This document shows positions 1-7,962 of a stretch of DNA of 64,000 nt, in pieces; position 1 is the first letter of the stretch; each line of letters starts with the position of its first letter. Source of the stretch: CAYSGL01 sp964520985. GTDB lineage: Bacteria > Pseudomonadota > Alphaproteobacteria > Micavibrionales > Micavibrionaceae. Position numbers and translations under genes: made by a program. The DNA lies in NCBI GenBank assembly GCA_964520985.1, contig CAZFPB010000002.1, positions 124,001 to 188,000 of the forward strand, in the 5' to 3' direction. The notes beneath the pieces were generated by a model. That model was not told where the DNA came from. It made no database searches and saw only the letters and a list, made by a program, of their open reading frames with translations.

Positions 1-2
1 CA

Positions 3-479
3 CCATCAGAATTTCCACGACGTGGAATGGATATGCTAGATGTATGGCTTTATGCAAAGCCGTATTTCAATGAAGGATATCATACAGACATTTTTGGTCA
101 GCACGAATTAACATTTCCTCATTGGAAAGGGCATGATCGGATAAGTGGTCGAATGTTTCGTAAGATCGGCGGTAATGTAGTTGCTGATGTGTGGGAAGCA
201 CTTAAATATAGCTATAACTTTGATCAGTCTCTAGATTTGTATGACCCTGTAGATTACTACTATGACGCCGCGTATGACTATTATCTACATCGACGGCCTG
301 GAGCTAGTCCATTTAGATTGTGGTCGTCGGATATGACTCCAATAAACGAGAAGTGTGAATTCGTTCAAAGAGTAGCTGCGGATCGTTATGCTAGTAAAAT
401 GGTAGAAAAAGAAGGGCAACGATGGTGGGAATGGATTCTTGAATATGAAGTTCATTTTGAATTAAATGAGGTAAAATAA
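3..479 (+). CDS. Hypothetical protein, truncated by the window edge
   Basis: The reading frame is open from the first bases, so the true start probably lies upstream; the first ATG inside the window is at 27. The visible product of about 158 residues is acidic and rich in Trp and Tyr (WYxY-type patches, RRPGASPF near residue 98) and looks soluble. I do not recognise the family. The next gene starts 2 nt after its stop, which suggests one transcript. Confidence 0.6.
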   Translation, partial: PSEFPRRGMDMLDVWLYAKPYFNEGYHTDIFGQHELTFPHWKGHDRISGRMFRKIGGNVVADVWEALKYSYNFDQSLDLYDPVDYYYDAAYDYYLHRRPGASPFRLWSSDMTPINEKCEFVQRVAADRYASKMVEKEGQRWWEWILEYEVHFELNEVK

Positions 480-481
480 CA

Positions 482-733
482 ATGATTGATATTGGTTGGG
501 CCATTTTTCAATTGTTTCTAATTGTGTCGGGGTTGTTTTGTACTAGCATTGGTTTGGTTACTGTATTTTACTGGATTAAAGCGCCTAAAGCGCCAAATGA
601 TTCAAGTAATCGAATCAACAATATTATGTCGTGGTGGATTGGGTTAACTCGTCCTGAAGTAATGGGAACAAGTTATAAAGCATTTCGACAAGATGTGATG
701 GATAATGTTGAAGCTGTAGAAAACGACAAGTGA
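482..733 (+). CDS. Small single-pass membrane protein
   Basis: This 83-residue protein has one strong hydrophobic segment at about residues 7-31 (IFQLFLIVSGLFCTS...), followed by a short soluble tail with charged residues. It would sit in the inner membrane with a small domain on one side. It follows the previous stop by 2 nt and is followed within 10 nt by a tRNA-Cys gene. No family is recognised. Confidence 0.6.
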   Translation: MIDIGWAIFQLFLIVSGLFCTSIGLVTVFYWIKAPKAPNDSSNRINNIMSWWIGLTRPEVMGTSYKAFRQDVMDNVEAVENDK

Positions 734-740
734 TTGTCAA

Positions 741-816
741 GCATCGGTGGCAGAATGGTTATGCACTCGGCTGCAACCCGAGATGAATGTCGGTTCGAGT
801 CCGACTCGATGCTCCA
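741..816 (+). tRNA. tRNA-Cys (anticodon GCA)
   Basis: The 7-bp acceptor pairs gcatcgg with tcgatgc, the anticodon loop is ctGCAac on a 5-bp stem, and the T loop is ttcgagt. CCA is encoded. The discriminator is T73, as in bacterial tRNA-Cys. Confidence 0.93.
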
Positions 817-830
817 ATTTGAGTTAGACG

Positions 831-1205
831 ATGTTATCTAAAATCAAACGATGGTTCGAAATCAAGCAATGTTTTAGAACTGTTGATCGAATCATCGCAA
901 GGTGCTCTCCAGATACTGTAGATAATTTTATTGGCGAGACGTATTGGCATTTTGATACATGCACTGTTGTACGATATGCGTTTGTACGGCACAATATAAT
1001 CACAGTGTATGATGCTTGCGATCCACCTAACAGATTAGCTGAATGGTGGACTCGTGAATTCGACAATGACAGATCACGAATTACTGTATACGACAATTTT
1101 AAAAAATCGTTGTTTATACGAACGTACGAAACAACACAATATTATGCGTCAGTTGAGCAATTGGCTGGCTCGTCGGACTGTAACTCCGATCCGAAAGGCA
1201 TGTAG
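831..1205 (+). CDS. Hypothetical protein whose 3' end runs into tRNA-Tyr
   Basis: A 124-residue basic protein (MLSKIKRWFEIKQ...) with no family recognised. The first 100 or so residues look protein-like. The last 20 codons lie inside the tRNA-Tyr gene at 1146-1229, so the C-terminus is encoded by tRNA sequence. Either tRNA processing cuts this message or the natural stop was lost. The same gene/tRNA overlap recurs elsewhere in the window. Confidence 0.5.
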   Translation: MLSKIKRWFEIKQCFRTVDRIIARCSPDTVDNFIGETYWHFDTCTVVRYAFVRHNIITVYDACDPPNRLAEWWTREFDNDRSRITVYDNFKKSLFIRTYETTQYYASVEQLAGSSDCNSDPKGM

Positions 1206-1229
1206 GTTCGAGTCCTACCTGGCGCACCA
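1146..1229 (+). tRNA. tRNA-Tyr (anticodon GTA)
   Basis: Acceptor gcgtcag pairs with ctggcgc; the anticodon arm is tcgga-ctGTAac-tccga. The variable region is long (about 12 nt), as expected for bacterial tRNA-Tyr. The T loop is ttcgagt and CCA is encoded. Confidence 0.93.
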
Positions 1230-1248
1230 AATTCCTGGAGAAATACAC

Positions 1249-1581
1249 ATGGGAGTGTCACCGTTAAGAAGTTGTTCGAGTTATGTGTCACCATCATCAG
1301 TTAAATTAACAATAGCTGATCCAGTTCGCTTTACTGTTCGCAGTGAACAATTGATCGGTGATTATTTGATCGTTCATGTTAATTATCCTGATGCGCATAA
1401 TTACGAAGGCAATAAAATTATGGTTTACCATAAGGTTGCCAGTGTAGCAGATATTTTGAAGATCAATGGTGAACTTGATCCTCACTTTTCAGATAAGCAA
1501 CTGAGTCCTATTGCTCGATTTGAACCAACTGAGCATGGTATGTATTTGTGTAAGAAGTTTGTGGAATCTTTGTGTGAGTAA
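1249..1581 (+). CDS. Hypothetical protein
   Basis: The chosen ATG follows a good GGAG ribosome site (1237-1240) just after tRNA-Tyr; an in-frame start upstream would lie inside the tRNA. The product is about 110 residues, starting MGVSPLRSCSS. It has no recognised motif. Its stop overlaps the GTG start of the next gene (gtgagTAA), so the two are likely translationally coupled. Confidence 0.6.
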   Translation: MGVSPLRSCSSYVSPSSVKLTIADPVRFTVRSEQLIGDYLIVHVNYPDAHNYEGNKIMVYHKVASVADILKINGELDPHFSDKQLSPIARFEPTEHGMYLCKKFVESLCE

Positions 1582-2047
1582 AGACGTAACCCTGTTTTAT
1601 AATGCTGTATTAGAAGTGATTCGGTGTAATCTGGCTTTTCGTGATTCTGGTTTTGTTCATCCAGGAATAACTAAAGCTAGGATGCTAGAAGATTTCTGTA
1701 CGATCAAAATTAACAGTAATCGTCGGTGCGGTAAAACATCGTTTATTACCACGCATGCGACAGAAAATGATTTAGTGTTTTTTTATTACAGAGCATCTGC
1801 TAACATCCGTGCTGAATTTTATTTTCCGAATGTTCCCATGCTGCCATATGGAAGCTCCGATGTTAATCAAACGATGATGAAAATTAAATCAGCGAGAAAG
1901 ACGCCAAATTATATATACATGGATGATTTTGCTATGTTTAACCGAGATTCAAATGCATATCATTGGTATTGCACGTTTTTAGACATGATTGCTAGTTTTC
2001 CGTGGACTTTAAATAACGCACCTACTATAGTGCAATTCGGTGTGTAA
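1574..2047 (+). CDS. Hypothetical protein
   Basis: A 157-residue product starting from the GTG that overlaps the preceding stop codon (VSKDVTLFYNAVLEVIRC...). The mid-region ARMLEDFCTIKINSNRRCGKTSF is basic. It could be a small P-loop-like or nucleic-acid-binding protein, but RCGKT alone is too little to call a Walker A. No family is recognised. tRNA-Met follows 6 nt after the stop. Confidence 0.55.
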   Translation: MSKDVTLFYNAVLEVIRCNLAFRDSGFVHPGITKARMLEDFCTIKINSNRRCGKTSFITTHATENDLVFFYYRASANIRAEFYFPNVPMLPYGSSDVNQTMMKIKSARKTPNYIYMDDFAMFNRDSNAYHWYCTFLDMIASFPWTLNNAPTIVQFGV

Positions 2048-2052
2048 ACAAT

Positions 2053-2127
2053 GGTGACGTGGTTGAGAGGTCAGGCGCTTCCCTCATAAGGAAGATTACG
2101 TGGGTTCGATTCCCACCGTCACCACCA
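2053..2127 (+). tRNA. tRNA with anticodon CAT (Met or lysidine-type Ile)
   Basis: Acceptor ggtgacg pairs with cgtcacc; anticodon arm cttcc-ctCATaa-ggaag; T arm gtggg-ttcgatt-cccac; CCA encoded. The CAT anticodon could belong to elongator Met or to an Ile tRNA modified at C34; the sequence alone does not decide. Confidence 0.9.
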
Positions 2128-2142
2128 AAAAACAGGTGTATC

Positions 2143-2346
2143 ATGTATACTGTTAAGCAAGTGACAGCAACAACGCAGTTAAGTCAACCAATCCAATATC
2201 CAACGCTAACGGAAGCGATTGAACACGGTCGTGCAATGTATGAACCGCATAAACGAGCACGGAAATCTGGGTTGACCACTATGACCGTTCAGGTGCAGAT
2301 CTACAACGCCGACAGTCAACTGGTATACAAATTTGGTGCAATATGA
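2143..2346 (+). CDS. Small hypothetical protein
   Basis: A 67-residue protein starting at an ATG 6 nt after AGGTG. It has a beta-rich pattern (MYTVKQVTATTQLSQ... QVQIYNADSQLVYKF) and a central basic stretch. Its stop overlaps the ATG of the next gene (ATGA), suggesting coupling with the receiver-domain protein. Function unknown. Confidence 0.6.
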   Translation: MYTVKQVTATTQLSQPIQYPTLTEAIEHGRAMYEPHKRARKSGLTTMTVQVQIYNADSQLVYKFGAI

Positions 2347-2759
2347 TTCGTATATTTCTGGATGACGAACGAGTTCCGAAGAAAGAAAAGTTCACCAATT
2401 TTCCAAAGAACTATGCTGATTTTTGTAGCGTGTTGTATTTTGCTGTGGAACACGGTATTAAAATTCAGTATGTGTCTTTTGATCATGATCTTGGTGAACC
2501 TCTGACCGGTTATGATTGTGCCAAAGTTCTGTGTCAATTTGATATGGATCATCAAATCATGGCTCATAACTTTGAATTCAATGTTCATAGTGCGAATCCG
2601 CCAGGCCGTAAGAACATTGAAATGTATATGGACAACTATTTGAAATTTGCTATGTTGTCATTGAGACAGTCGCCAAGTAAAATTCGTGAATTATTTAATA
2701 AAGTGTTCGCGATGGGCGGCAAGTTGAAAGGCAAAGTGCGAGCAGGTAGTACGTACTAA
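2343..2759 (+). CDS. Cyclic-phosphate-processing receiver domain protein
   Basis: A 138-residue single-domain protein matching the receiver-like family proposed to process cyclic-phosphate RNA ends. Visible motifs are an N-terminal acidic pocket IFLDDERVP (residues 4-12), VSFDHDLG (about 46-53) with conserved Asp/His, TGYD, and a C-terminal HSANPPGRKNI. These are the family's predicted catalytic positions. In bacteria such proteins accompany RNA ligases and phosphatases in RNA-repair systems; this window also has a 2H phosphoesterase, a HAD phosphatase and an RNA ligase. It is a stand-alone copy, starting within the preceding stop codon. The activity is inferred, not shown. Confidence 0.75.
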   Translation: MIRIFLDDERVPKKEKFTNFPKNYADFCSVLYFAVEHGIKIQYVSFDHDLGEPLTGYDCAKVLCQFDMDHQIMAHNFEFNVHSANPPGRKNIEMYMDNYLKFAMLSLRQSPSKIRELFNKVFAMGGKLKGKVRAGSTY

Positions 2760-2769
2760 TTGTAGCAAT

Positions 2770-2852
2770 GCCCGAGTACGCAAATAGGCAAAGCGGCCAA
2801 GTTCAAACCTTGGTGATGTTGTTTGTCGGTTCGATTCCGACCTCGGGTACCA
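2770..2852 (+). tRNA. tRNA-Leu (anticodon CAA)
   Basis: Acceptor gcccgag pairs with ctcgggt (G1:U72); anticodon arm ccaag-ttCAAac-cttgg; an extended variable region of about 12 nt; T loop ttcgatt; CCA encoded. Confidence 0.9.
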
Positions 2853-2877
2853 ATTTTTTTGATGTGTTAAACGTAAT

Positions 2878-2955
2878 GCCCCAGTAGCCCAACTAGGCAG
2901 AGGCTGCGGTTTTAGATGCCGTAAAGTGTCGGTTCGAATCCGACCTGGGGTACCA
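2878..2955 (+). tRNA. tRNA-Leu (anticodon TAG)
   Basis: Acceptor gccccag pairs with ctggggt (G1:U72); anticodon arm gcggt-ttTAGat-gccgt; T arm gtcgg-ttcgaat-ccgac; CCA encoded. Anticodon UAG reads leucine CUN codons; it is not an amber suppressor. Confidence 0.88.
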
Positions 2956-2974
2956 ATTAAACAGGAAACAAAAA

Positions 2975-3157
2975 ATGAAAACTCCAAATTCTATTGCTGC
3001 CGCTGTAATATGTCCTGAACATGATCAAGTGTTTTTGACCTTGGAGCAGTATGAATATCAAATGGATCGACCAAACAGAGGATGGATTTGTCCAAAGTGC
3101 GGTGATAGTGCACAATTTGATGATGAGTTTTTTGAAGCATTACTTGGAATAGATTAA
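2975..3157 (+). CDS. Small zinc-ribbon-like protein
   Basis: A 60-residue protein with two Cys pairs or Cys/His pairs suited to one zinc ion: CPEH near residue 14 and CPKC near residue 40, with an acidic C-terminus. It may bind nucleic acid or another protein. It is followed within 6 nt by tRNA-Phe. The family is not known. Confidence 0.65.
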   Translation: MKTPNSIAAAVICPEHDQVFLTLEQYEYQMDRPNRGWICPKCGDSAQFDDEFFEALLGID

Positions 3158-3162
3158 AGAAT

Positions 3163-3235
3163 GCCGGTGTAGCTCAGTTGGTAGAGCAGCTGATTGAAGA
3201 TCAGCGTGTCGTAGGTTCAATTCCTATCGCCGGCA
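3163..3235 (+). tRNA. tRNA-Phe (anticodon GAA)
   Basis: Acceptor gccggtg pairs with cgccggc; D stem gctc/gagc; anticodon arm gctga-ttGAAga-tcagc; T loop ttcaatt. CCA is not encoded (the gene ends aca), so it needs a CCA-adding enzyme such as the one at 33379. Confidence 0.92.
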
Positions 3236-3245
3236 CAGACACAAT

Positions 3246-3321
3246 GGGAAGTGAGCTAGTCTGGTGATAGCGCTCGCCTGAAGAGTGAGAGAATTCGGTT
3301 CGATTCCGAAATTTCCTACCA
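3246..3321 (+). tRNA. tRNA with anticodon GAA (second Phe-type)
   Basis: Acceptor gggaagt pairs with atttcct using two G:U pairs; D stem gcta/tagc; anticodon arm ctcgc-ctGAAga-gtgag; T arm ttcgg-ttcgatt-ccgaa; CCA encoded. Position 8 is G rather than the usual T, so the molecule is slightly irregular. Confidence 0.75.
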
Positions 3322-3338
3322 ATTTATGATATTATCCT

Positions 3339-3346
3339 AATAAATA
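3339..3346 (+). promoter_or_regulatory. T4-type late promoter box
   Basis: AATAAATA, close to the T4 late consensus TATAAATA, lies 32 nt upstream of the chosen ATG of the next gene. Confidence 0.5.
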
Positions 3347-3377
3347 CGTGCATCGTGTTAATGTAGAGAATTTAAGC

Positions 3378-3884
3378 ATGAAATTGCTGCACATTTTAAT
3401 AGAATCTAATACAGAATATGAATGGAAATTGCGTCGCGGTCAGACTTCTGGTCGCCCTGAGGCAGTGCTATTTCGAAATGGGAAATATGATGCTGTCTTC
3501 GCGTTTAAAAATTGGGAGACTGGAAAATACGTGTTTTCGTCGACCAAAATCTCCCATATGAATAGTGCAGGTAACATCGCATATTTTGGAACCAACGAAA
3601 AAGATTTCGACACTTTTGATCAGCTCGACCAGTTTGTTGTTAAGAATGGAATGCCAAGCATCAAACCATTTCAAGCCACGCTGGAACATGATGATGCTAT
3701 GACTGTTCATTTTCATAGCTGGACAGATTATACGATGGGTTTGCCGTATGCGTTTTTAGATAAAGTAAAAGCTGAATCATCATCTGGGTATGATTTTATT
3801 CGTAATATTTTAAAAGCTCTTAGATCAGATTCTAAGATTATTGAACCTTCAAAATCCGAATTAATAAAATATTTTGAAGCATAA
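3378..3884 (+). CDS. Hypothetical protein, possible capsid-packaged protein
   Basis: I chose the ATG at 3378 because the in-frame GTG at 3348 sits too close to the late promoter box to leave a leader. The product (168 residues) starts MKLLHILIESNTEYEWKL. That short N-terminus with hydrophobic-x-Glu resembles T4 internal-protein targeting peptides, which the prohead protease removes. The rest is mixed alpha/beta with no recognised family. Confidence 0.6.
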   Translation: MKLLHILIESNTEYEWKLRRGQTSGRPEAVLFRNGKYDAVFAFKNWETGKYVFSSTKISHMNSAGNIAYFGTNEKDFDTFDQLDQFVVKNGMPSIKPFQATLEHDDAMTVHFHSWTDYTMGLPYAFLDKVKAESSSGYDFIRNILKALRSDSKIIEPSKSELIKYFEA

Positions 3885-3893
3885 GTTAACCCT

Positions 3894-3965
3894 TGGGGCG
3901 TGGTGTAATTGGTAACACACAAGACTTTGACTCTTGTATCCTAGGTTCGAACCCTAGCACCCCAG
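3894..3965 (+). tRNA. tRNA-Gln (anticodon TTG)
   Basis: Starts with T1 pairing A72 as in bacterial tRNA-Gln; acceptor tggggcg/caccccа has one C:A mismatch at 6:67. Anticodon arm caaga-ctTTGac-tcttg; T arm ctagg-ttcgaac-cctag; discriminator G. CCA is not encoded. Confidence 0.88.
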
Positions 3966-3984
3966 CAACCATGAGGACATAATA

Positions 3985-4206
3985 ATGTCATATGATATCA
4001 AAGAAATGGTTACTGATAACAAGAAAGTAAAATTTATTCGTTATCGTCAGAAAGAACTGTGGTATATTACTGAAACTGGATTTGAATTTCCAGTTCCCAT
4101 CGAAGATGCTGGCGATGGCATTTTCCTAGCTGAAGATAAAGCGTTGCTGTTTATGCGTTATATTCGGATGCACATCAAAAACATTGAAAAAGGTCGTACG
4201 TCGTAA
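3985..4206 (+). CDS. Conserved phage protein of unknown function
   Basis: A 73-residue protein with the pattern VKFIRYRQKELWYITETGF...FPVPIED followed by FLAEDKALLFMRYIR. Proteins of this shape are common in unrelated tailed phages but have no known role that I can name. RBS GAGGA lies upstream of the ATG. It is the last gene before the tail fibre block. Confidence 0.65.
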   Translation: MSYDIKEMVTDNKKVKFIRYRQKELWYITETGFEFPVPIEDAGDGIFLAEDKALLFMRYIRMHIKNIEKGRTS

Positions 4207-4215
4207 TCAACATCT

Positions 4216-4249
4216 ATTCCGATAAATATTACAAAATATCTATCGGAAT
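4216..4249 (+). promoter_or_regulatory. Late promoter box inside a 9-bp leader hairpin
   Basis: GATAAATA (4221-4228) overlaps the left arm of a perfect 9-bp inverted repeat, attccgata/tatcggaat (4216-4224 with 4241-4249). The tail fibre gene starts 7 nt later at 4256. This is one of several late boxes here with a hairpin before the start codon. Confidence 0.6.
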
Positions 4250-4255
4250 TATTGA

Positions 4256-5551
4256 ATGGCTATTCGTATAGACAATTCTCCATCAGGAACGGTGCAACTA
4301 ATTGCACCGTCTTCCGGATCTTCTCGTTTTGCGTTCCCTTCTTCTAACGGATCAAATGGTTATGTGTTAAGTACCGACGGATCTGGAAATCTTTCATGGA
4401 CGGCCGCTCCACCAGCTGCAGATTATGTTTTAAAAGCTGGTGATACGATGACAGGCAATCTTAATTTTTCTGGAACTGGATTACGAATTCGTGCTAATTT
4501 TAGTGATTCTACCGTTTCTAATAGATTTGCATTTCAAACCAACGTAACCAATGGTGCCACTGCGATTACAGTGTACCCAAATGGCACAAGCAAAGTGGCC
4601 GGCTTTAACGTATTTGGGCAACAAGCTCTTTCTGATGCAGAGGGTGGCGGAATAGTTGGACAATTATTAGCTACTGAAACAGATGTTCGAATAACATCAA
4701 ATGCGTTTGGAGCAGGAACTGCGTTACCGTTAGTATTTCATACTGCTGGCGTTGAACGTATGCGAATTATGCCTGATGGATTTGTCGGAATTGGAACCAC
4801 AGATCCGAAAAGATCGTTGCACGTGAATGGCGGAGTAGCACTTCAAGATTCGAGATCTATTCACTGGGGAACATCAGACGACGTAGTAAACGACGTTTTT
4901 AACATTAGAATTGCTGGCACACCATCAACGGGGATAATAGATTTTCTAACAGCATCGCCTGGTGTCAATGCATCAATTAGTAGAATGATGATTGATTCTA
5001 CTGGTCGAATTATGATTAATCATGCTGGTGTTATTCCGACAAATAACCAAACAGGATTAATGTTTGAAACGGGATCTAACCCAGGACAGATAAAAGCGCA
5101 AGGTATTTCTGGTTATAACTTTGCAATATTTTATAACACTACTAATTCTGCAGTAATTGGTAGTATTACAAATAATGGTGGAACAGGAACAACGTATGCT
5201 ACAACGTCAGATTATAGACTTAAAACAAACGTTGAACTGATTTCGAATAGTTTAACATTACTTGCTCAATTAAAACCAAGCACGTTTGAATTCATCAGCA
5301 ATCCTGGCCATCGTATGATGGGTTTTATTGCTCATGAACTGGGAGAAGTGATTCCACAAGCTGTTACAGGTGAGAAAGATCAAGTAGATAACGACGGCAA
5401 TCCTGTATATCAAGGAGTTGATATGAGTAGGGTAGTTCCTTTATTAACAGCATCTGTTCAACAATTGTCGCAACAAATTCAAGCACAGCAACAACAAATT
5501 CAACAACTGATGAATGAAATAACATGGCTTTACCAACGACTGGGCCAATAA
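4256..5551 (+). CDS. Tail fibre protein with C-terminal S74 self-cleaving chaperone
   Basis: This 431-residue protein has a glycine/serine-rich repetitive shaft (GNLSWTAAPP..., VGIGTTDPKRSLHVNGG) and a C-terminal peptidase S74 intramolecular chaperone domain starting SDYRLKTNV near residue 318. The conserved Ser and Lys of that motif form the self-cleavage dyad in the family. The following HRMMGFIAHELGEVIP and the terminal glutamine-rich coiled coil (residues 400-425) fit the trimeric chaperone that is released after fibre folding. It leads a four-gene tail block and overlaps the next gene by 28 nt. Function as a virion fibre is well supported; the receptor is unknown. Confidence 0.9.
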   Translation: MAIRIDNSPSGTVQLIAPSSGSSRFAFPSSNGSNGYVLSTDGSGNLSWTAAPPAADYVLKAGDTMTGNLNFSGTGLRIRANFSDSTVSNRFAFQTNVTNGATAITVYPNGTSKVAGFNVFGQQALSDAEGGGIVGQLLATETDVRITSNAFGAGTALPLVFHTAGVERMRIMPDGFVGIGTTDPKRSLHVNGGVALQDSRSIHWGTSDDVVNDVFNIRIAGTPSTGIIDFLTASPGVNASISRMMIDSTGRIMINHAGVIPTNNQTGLMFETGSNPGQIKAQGISGYNFAIFYNTTNSAVIGSITNNGGTGTTYATTSDYRLKTNVELISNSLTLLAQLKPSTFEFISNPGHRMMGFIAHELGEVIPQAVTGEKDQVDNDGNPVYQGVDMSRVVPLLTASVQQLSQQIQAQQQQIQQLMNEITWLYQRLGQ

Positions 5552-6180
5552 CGCTACAAATGATAGCTACTGAATTTGGTGGCACCGCCCCTCACAGATT
5601 ATCTGAATATTATGCGGGTGGAGCCTATGTCCCACAAGGTGCAATCGGAATCAACGGATATGTTCCATCGTCCGGTGCGATTTCGCTAGCACATTTTAGA
5701 GGCGCCGCCCAAGCGATTTATTGGCAATTTACGTCTGCAAACCATACGATTTACTCTGGTGTTCATTCGTGTAGTTTAATATTAGACAATAATGAAATTC
5801 CAGCATTTGGATCGTGGTCCACAGGCACAATTGTTCCAGGTGGTCCAGAAACTGATGGTGTTTATGATGCAAAAGGAACCATTAGTATTCCTACTACATT
5901 TCAAGATGGTAATGTATATGGATTAGGGATGAGTTTAATTACTACTACAAATAGCAAATGGGTATTAGCATTTGTTCGTAATCCGTTCGTTAGTCCCGTT
6001 GCGGCATCTCCATTTAATACTGCTCGACTGGTAGGTCCAGGAATTGACATTTTATATCCAGCCTCGAGCTTTACTTTTTCGTTAGTGACTGCATGGGAAG
6101 TGTATGCTTCATCTCCATCCAATCCAATATTCAGCGGTGGAATGACTCCTGGTGGCACCTATACAGTGTACTTTACTTAA
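5524..6180 (+). CDS. Tail structural protein, paralogue 1 of 3
   Basis: A 218-residue protein whose first 60 residues (LPTTGPITLQMIATEFGG... LSEYYAGG... GINGYVPSSGAISLAHFRGA) match a module common at the start of phage tail fibre and neck proteins, usually written ISLxDVxxELG...SLxxFYG. The rest is Gly/Pro/Thr-rich beta sequence ending YTVYFT. It overlaps the S74 gene and shares its head and tail motifs with the two genes that follow, so it arose by tandem duplication. Confidence 0.8.
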   Translation: MALPTTGPITLQMIATEFGGTAPHRLSEYYAGGAYVPQGAIGINGYVPSSGAISLAHFRGAAQAIYWQFTSANHTIYSGVHSCSLILDNNEIPAFGSWSTGTIVPGGPETDGVYDAKGTISIPTTFQDGNVYGLGMSLITTTNSKWVLAFVRNPFVSPVAASPFNTARLVGPGIDILYPASSFTFSLVTAWEVYASSPSNPIFSGGMTPGGTYTVYFT

Positions 6181-6192
6181 AGAGGTTATGAT

Positions 6193-6840
6193 ATGTTGCC
6201 AACGACTGGACCGATAACATTGCAAATGATTGCAGCAGAATTCGGCGGAGCAGCGCCTCACAACTTATCTGAATATTATGCAGGTGGACCGTATGTTCCC
6301 ACTGGAACATCAGGTATTAATGGTCCGATACCATCGAGCGGAATAATATCATTATGGCATTTCCGAGGGGCCACGGCGGCAGTTACTTGGGAATTTACTG
6401 CTCAAAATTATATTTCGTATTCTGGAATACACACGTGTGGATATACAGGCGAGGTGCCTCAATTTGGTACATGGAATACTGGATCAATTGATCCAGGCGG
6501 TCCGCCAGATGGCACTGGTGGATTAACAAGAGGAACAATAAGTATCCCTGCCCCGTTGTTTGATGGTAATACGTATGGATTGGGTCATGCCTTTTCGTAT
6601 GAGAATACGTCATTTGGTATTACGTTTGTTCGTAATCCATTTGTAGCTCCAGTTGTTTCTATTCCGTTTAATTCAGTTACAGTTAGCGGCCCTGGAATAT
6701 CTGGAGGAAGTTTTACATTGACATCATCAAATTTTAATTTCACAGTTCCATCTCCGTGGGAATTGTATGCTACCACAAACACTCCTGGTTCATTTCCAAC
6801 GTTTATCGATGGACAAACGTACCAAGTTATTTTCACGTAA
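6193..6840 (+). CDS. Tail structural protein, paralogue 2 of 3
   Basis: 215 residues. The N-terminal module is nearly identical to that of the preceding gene (TTGPITLQMIAAEFGGAAP, LSEYYAGG, SSGIISLWHFRGA). The body keeps the order of motifs HTCGYTGEVPQFGTWNTG, FVRNPFVAPV and ELYATTN but diverges elsewhere. It probably forms a related fibre tip or decoration variant. Confidence 0.8.
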   Translation: MLPTTGPITLQMIAAEFGGAAPHNLSEYYAGGPYVPTGTSGINGPIPSSGIISLWHFRGATAAVTWEFTAQNYISYSGIHTCGYTGEVPQFGTWNTGSIDPGGPPDGTGGLTRGTISIPAPLFDGNTYGLGHAFSYENTSFGITFVRNPFVAPVVSIPFNSVTVSGPGISGGSFTLTSSNFNFTVPSPWELYATTNTPGSFPTFIDGQTYQVIFT

Positions 6841-6851
6841 AATAGGATAAT

Positions 6852-7460
6852 ATGATTCCAATAACAGGTCCAGTTACATTGCAAATGATTGCCACTGAAT
6901 TTGGTGGCACCGCCCCTCATAACTTGTCTGAATATTATGCGGGTGGAGCCTATGTTCCATCTGGGACGACAGGTATTAATGGTCCGATACCATCAAGTGG
7001 TCAATTAAGTTTAGGGATGTTTAGAGGGTCGCGAATTGTTACGACCGTATCTTTTACTGCAGGTATTGGAATTGGAAATATTCGTGGAGTCCATACGGTT
7101 ACAAATTCCGAAGCACCATTTGGAACATGGAATACACCTACAATTCCGATAGTTGATGGTATTGCAGCCGGCCCGTTCAGAATGCCTCAACCAGCTAATT
7201 ACGTCGTCGGTCAAGTTCTTACTGGAGTGTTTGGTCCGCATCTTTCAATGTCGTTTATGATACAACCATTTGAAACGCCTAATGCAGGATGGAGACCGTT
7301 TGCTAATGTGTCTATTTCTGGTCCGGGAGTAGCTGCTAATTATACAGCGAATGATTTCATATATAATGCTACGGCAAATCCGTATGAATTGTTTGCTGAT
7401 ACATTTAATGTACCATTTGAATTTGTGTCTGGGACAACATATCAAGTAGTCTTTACGTAA
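6852..7460 (+). CDS. Tail structural protein, paralogue 3 of 3
   Basis: 202 residues with the same N-terminal module (ITGPVTLQMIATEFGGTAP, LSEYYAGG, SSGQLSLGMFRG) and the same ending (TYQVVFT). The central region is the most diverged of the three. Conserved ends with variable middles would fit receptor-binding diversification. Confidence 0.8.
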   Translation: MIPITGPVTLQMIATEFGGTAPHNLSEYYAGGAYVPSGTTGINGPIPSSGQLSLGMFRGSRIVTTVSFTAGIGIGNIRGVHTVTNSEAPFGTWNTPTIPIVDGIAAGPFRMPQPANYVVGQVLTGVFGPHLSMSFMIQPFETPNAGWRPFANVSISGPGVAANYTANDFIYNATANPYELFADTFNVPFEFVSGTTYQVVFT

Positions 7461-7495
7461 CAGAAATGGTATGATGCATAAATCAACTATAGGAC

Positions 7496-7948
7496 ATGCC
7501 TACAATGATTTATGTAAGTGCTCCATACACGTCTGACAGTCGACCTTTCATATATAATGAAATGTTGCAGATTCGTTTTGAGATTATTGCTAAATATACA
7601 GCACAATTGTGCAAGCAAGGTCATACAGTTCAGTCGCCCGTAGTTCTTGGACATACGTTGTGCTGTTTTGATAGTAACATGCCAAAAGATTATGGGTTCT
7701 GGGGTAGTCAATCACTTGACAGTTTGAAACTGTGTGATGAGCTGCACGTTCTTTCTATTAGAGGTTGGAAGAAGTCGACCGGCGTTATTGATGAATTGCG
7801 TGTAGCCGCTGAAATGGGTATTCCGTGCAAAGTTGTGCATTGCAGTTCTGATACTCGTCGGTACAGAAATTGGGTAACGTTTCATTCAGATTTGTCAAAA
7901 GAAGATTTAAAAAGATTTGCTGAACAGTTGACATTTAAAGTTGTGTAA
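7496..7948 (+). CDS. DUF1937-like nucleoside deoxyribosyltransferase-fold protein
   Basis: A 150-residue protein beginning MPTMIYVSAPYT, typical of the nucleoside 2-deoxyribosyltransferase-like fold, with a middle LKLCDELHVLSIRGWKKSTGVIDELRVAAEMGIP that matches the family's substrate-pocket Glu and the SxG(V)xxEL pattern. Members cleave or transfer the base-sugar bond of deoxynucleosides, but DUF1937 proteins are mostly untested. Two more members of the superfamily sit in the NAD cluster at 28365 and 30315. Confidence 0.7.
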   Translation: MPTMIYVSAPYTSDSRPFIYNEMLQIRFEIIAKYTAQLCKQGHTVQSPVVLGHTLCCFDSNMPKDYGFWGSQSLDSLKLCDELHVLSIRGWKKSTGVIDELRVAAEMGIPCKVVHCSSDTRRYRNWVTFHSDLSKEDLKRFAEQLTFKVV

Positions 7949-7962
7949 AAGATAGTGTGTTC

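Noticed and set aside
824..1096. Minus-strand 90-codon frame
   Set aside because: It lies opposite the gene at 831, lacks a ribosome site and looks like a shadow.
1574..2047. Walker A ATPase based on RCGKTSF
   Set aside because: The Gly-rich part before Lys is missing and no Walker B is visible.
2878..2955. tRNA with TAG anticodon as a suppressor for the amber codon in the cupin gene
   Set aside because: Anticodon UAG reads CUA/CUG leucine codons; an amber suppressor needs anticodon CUA, which I did not find.
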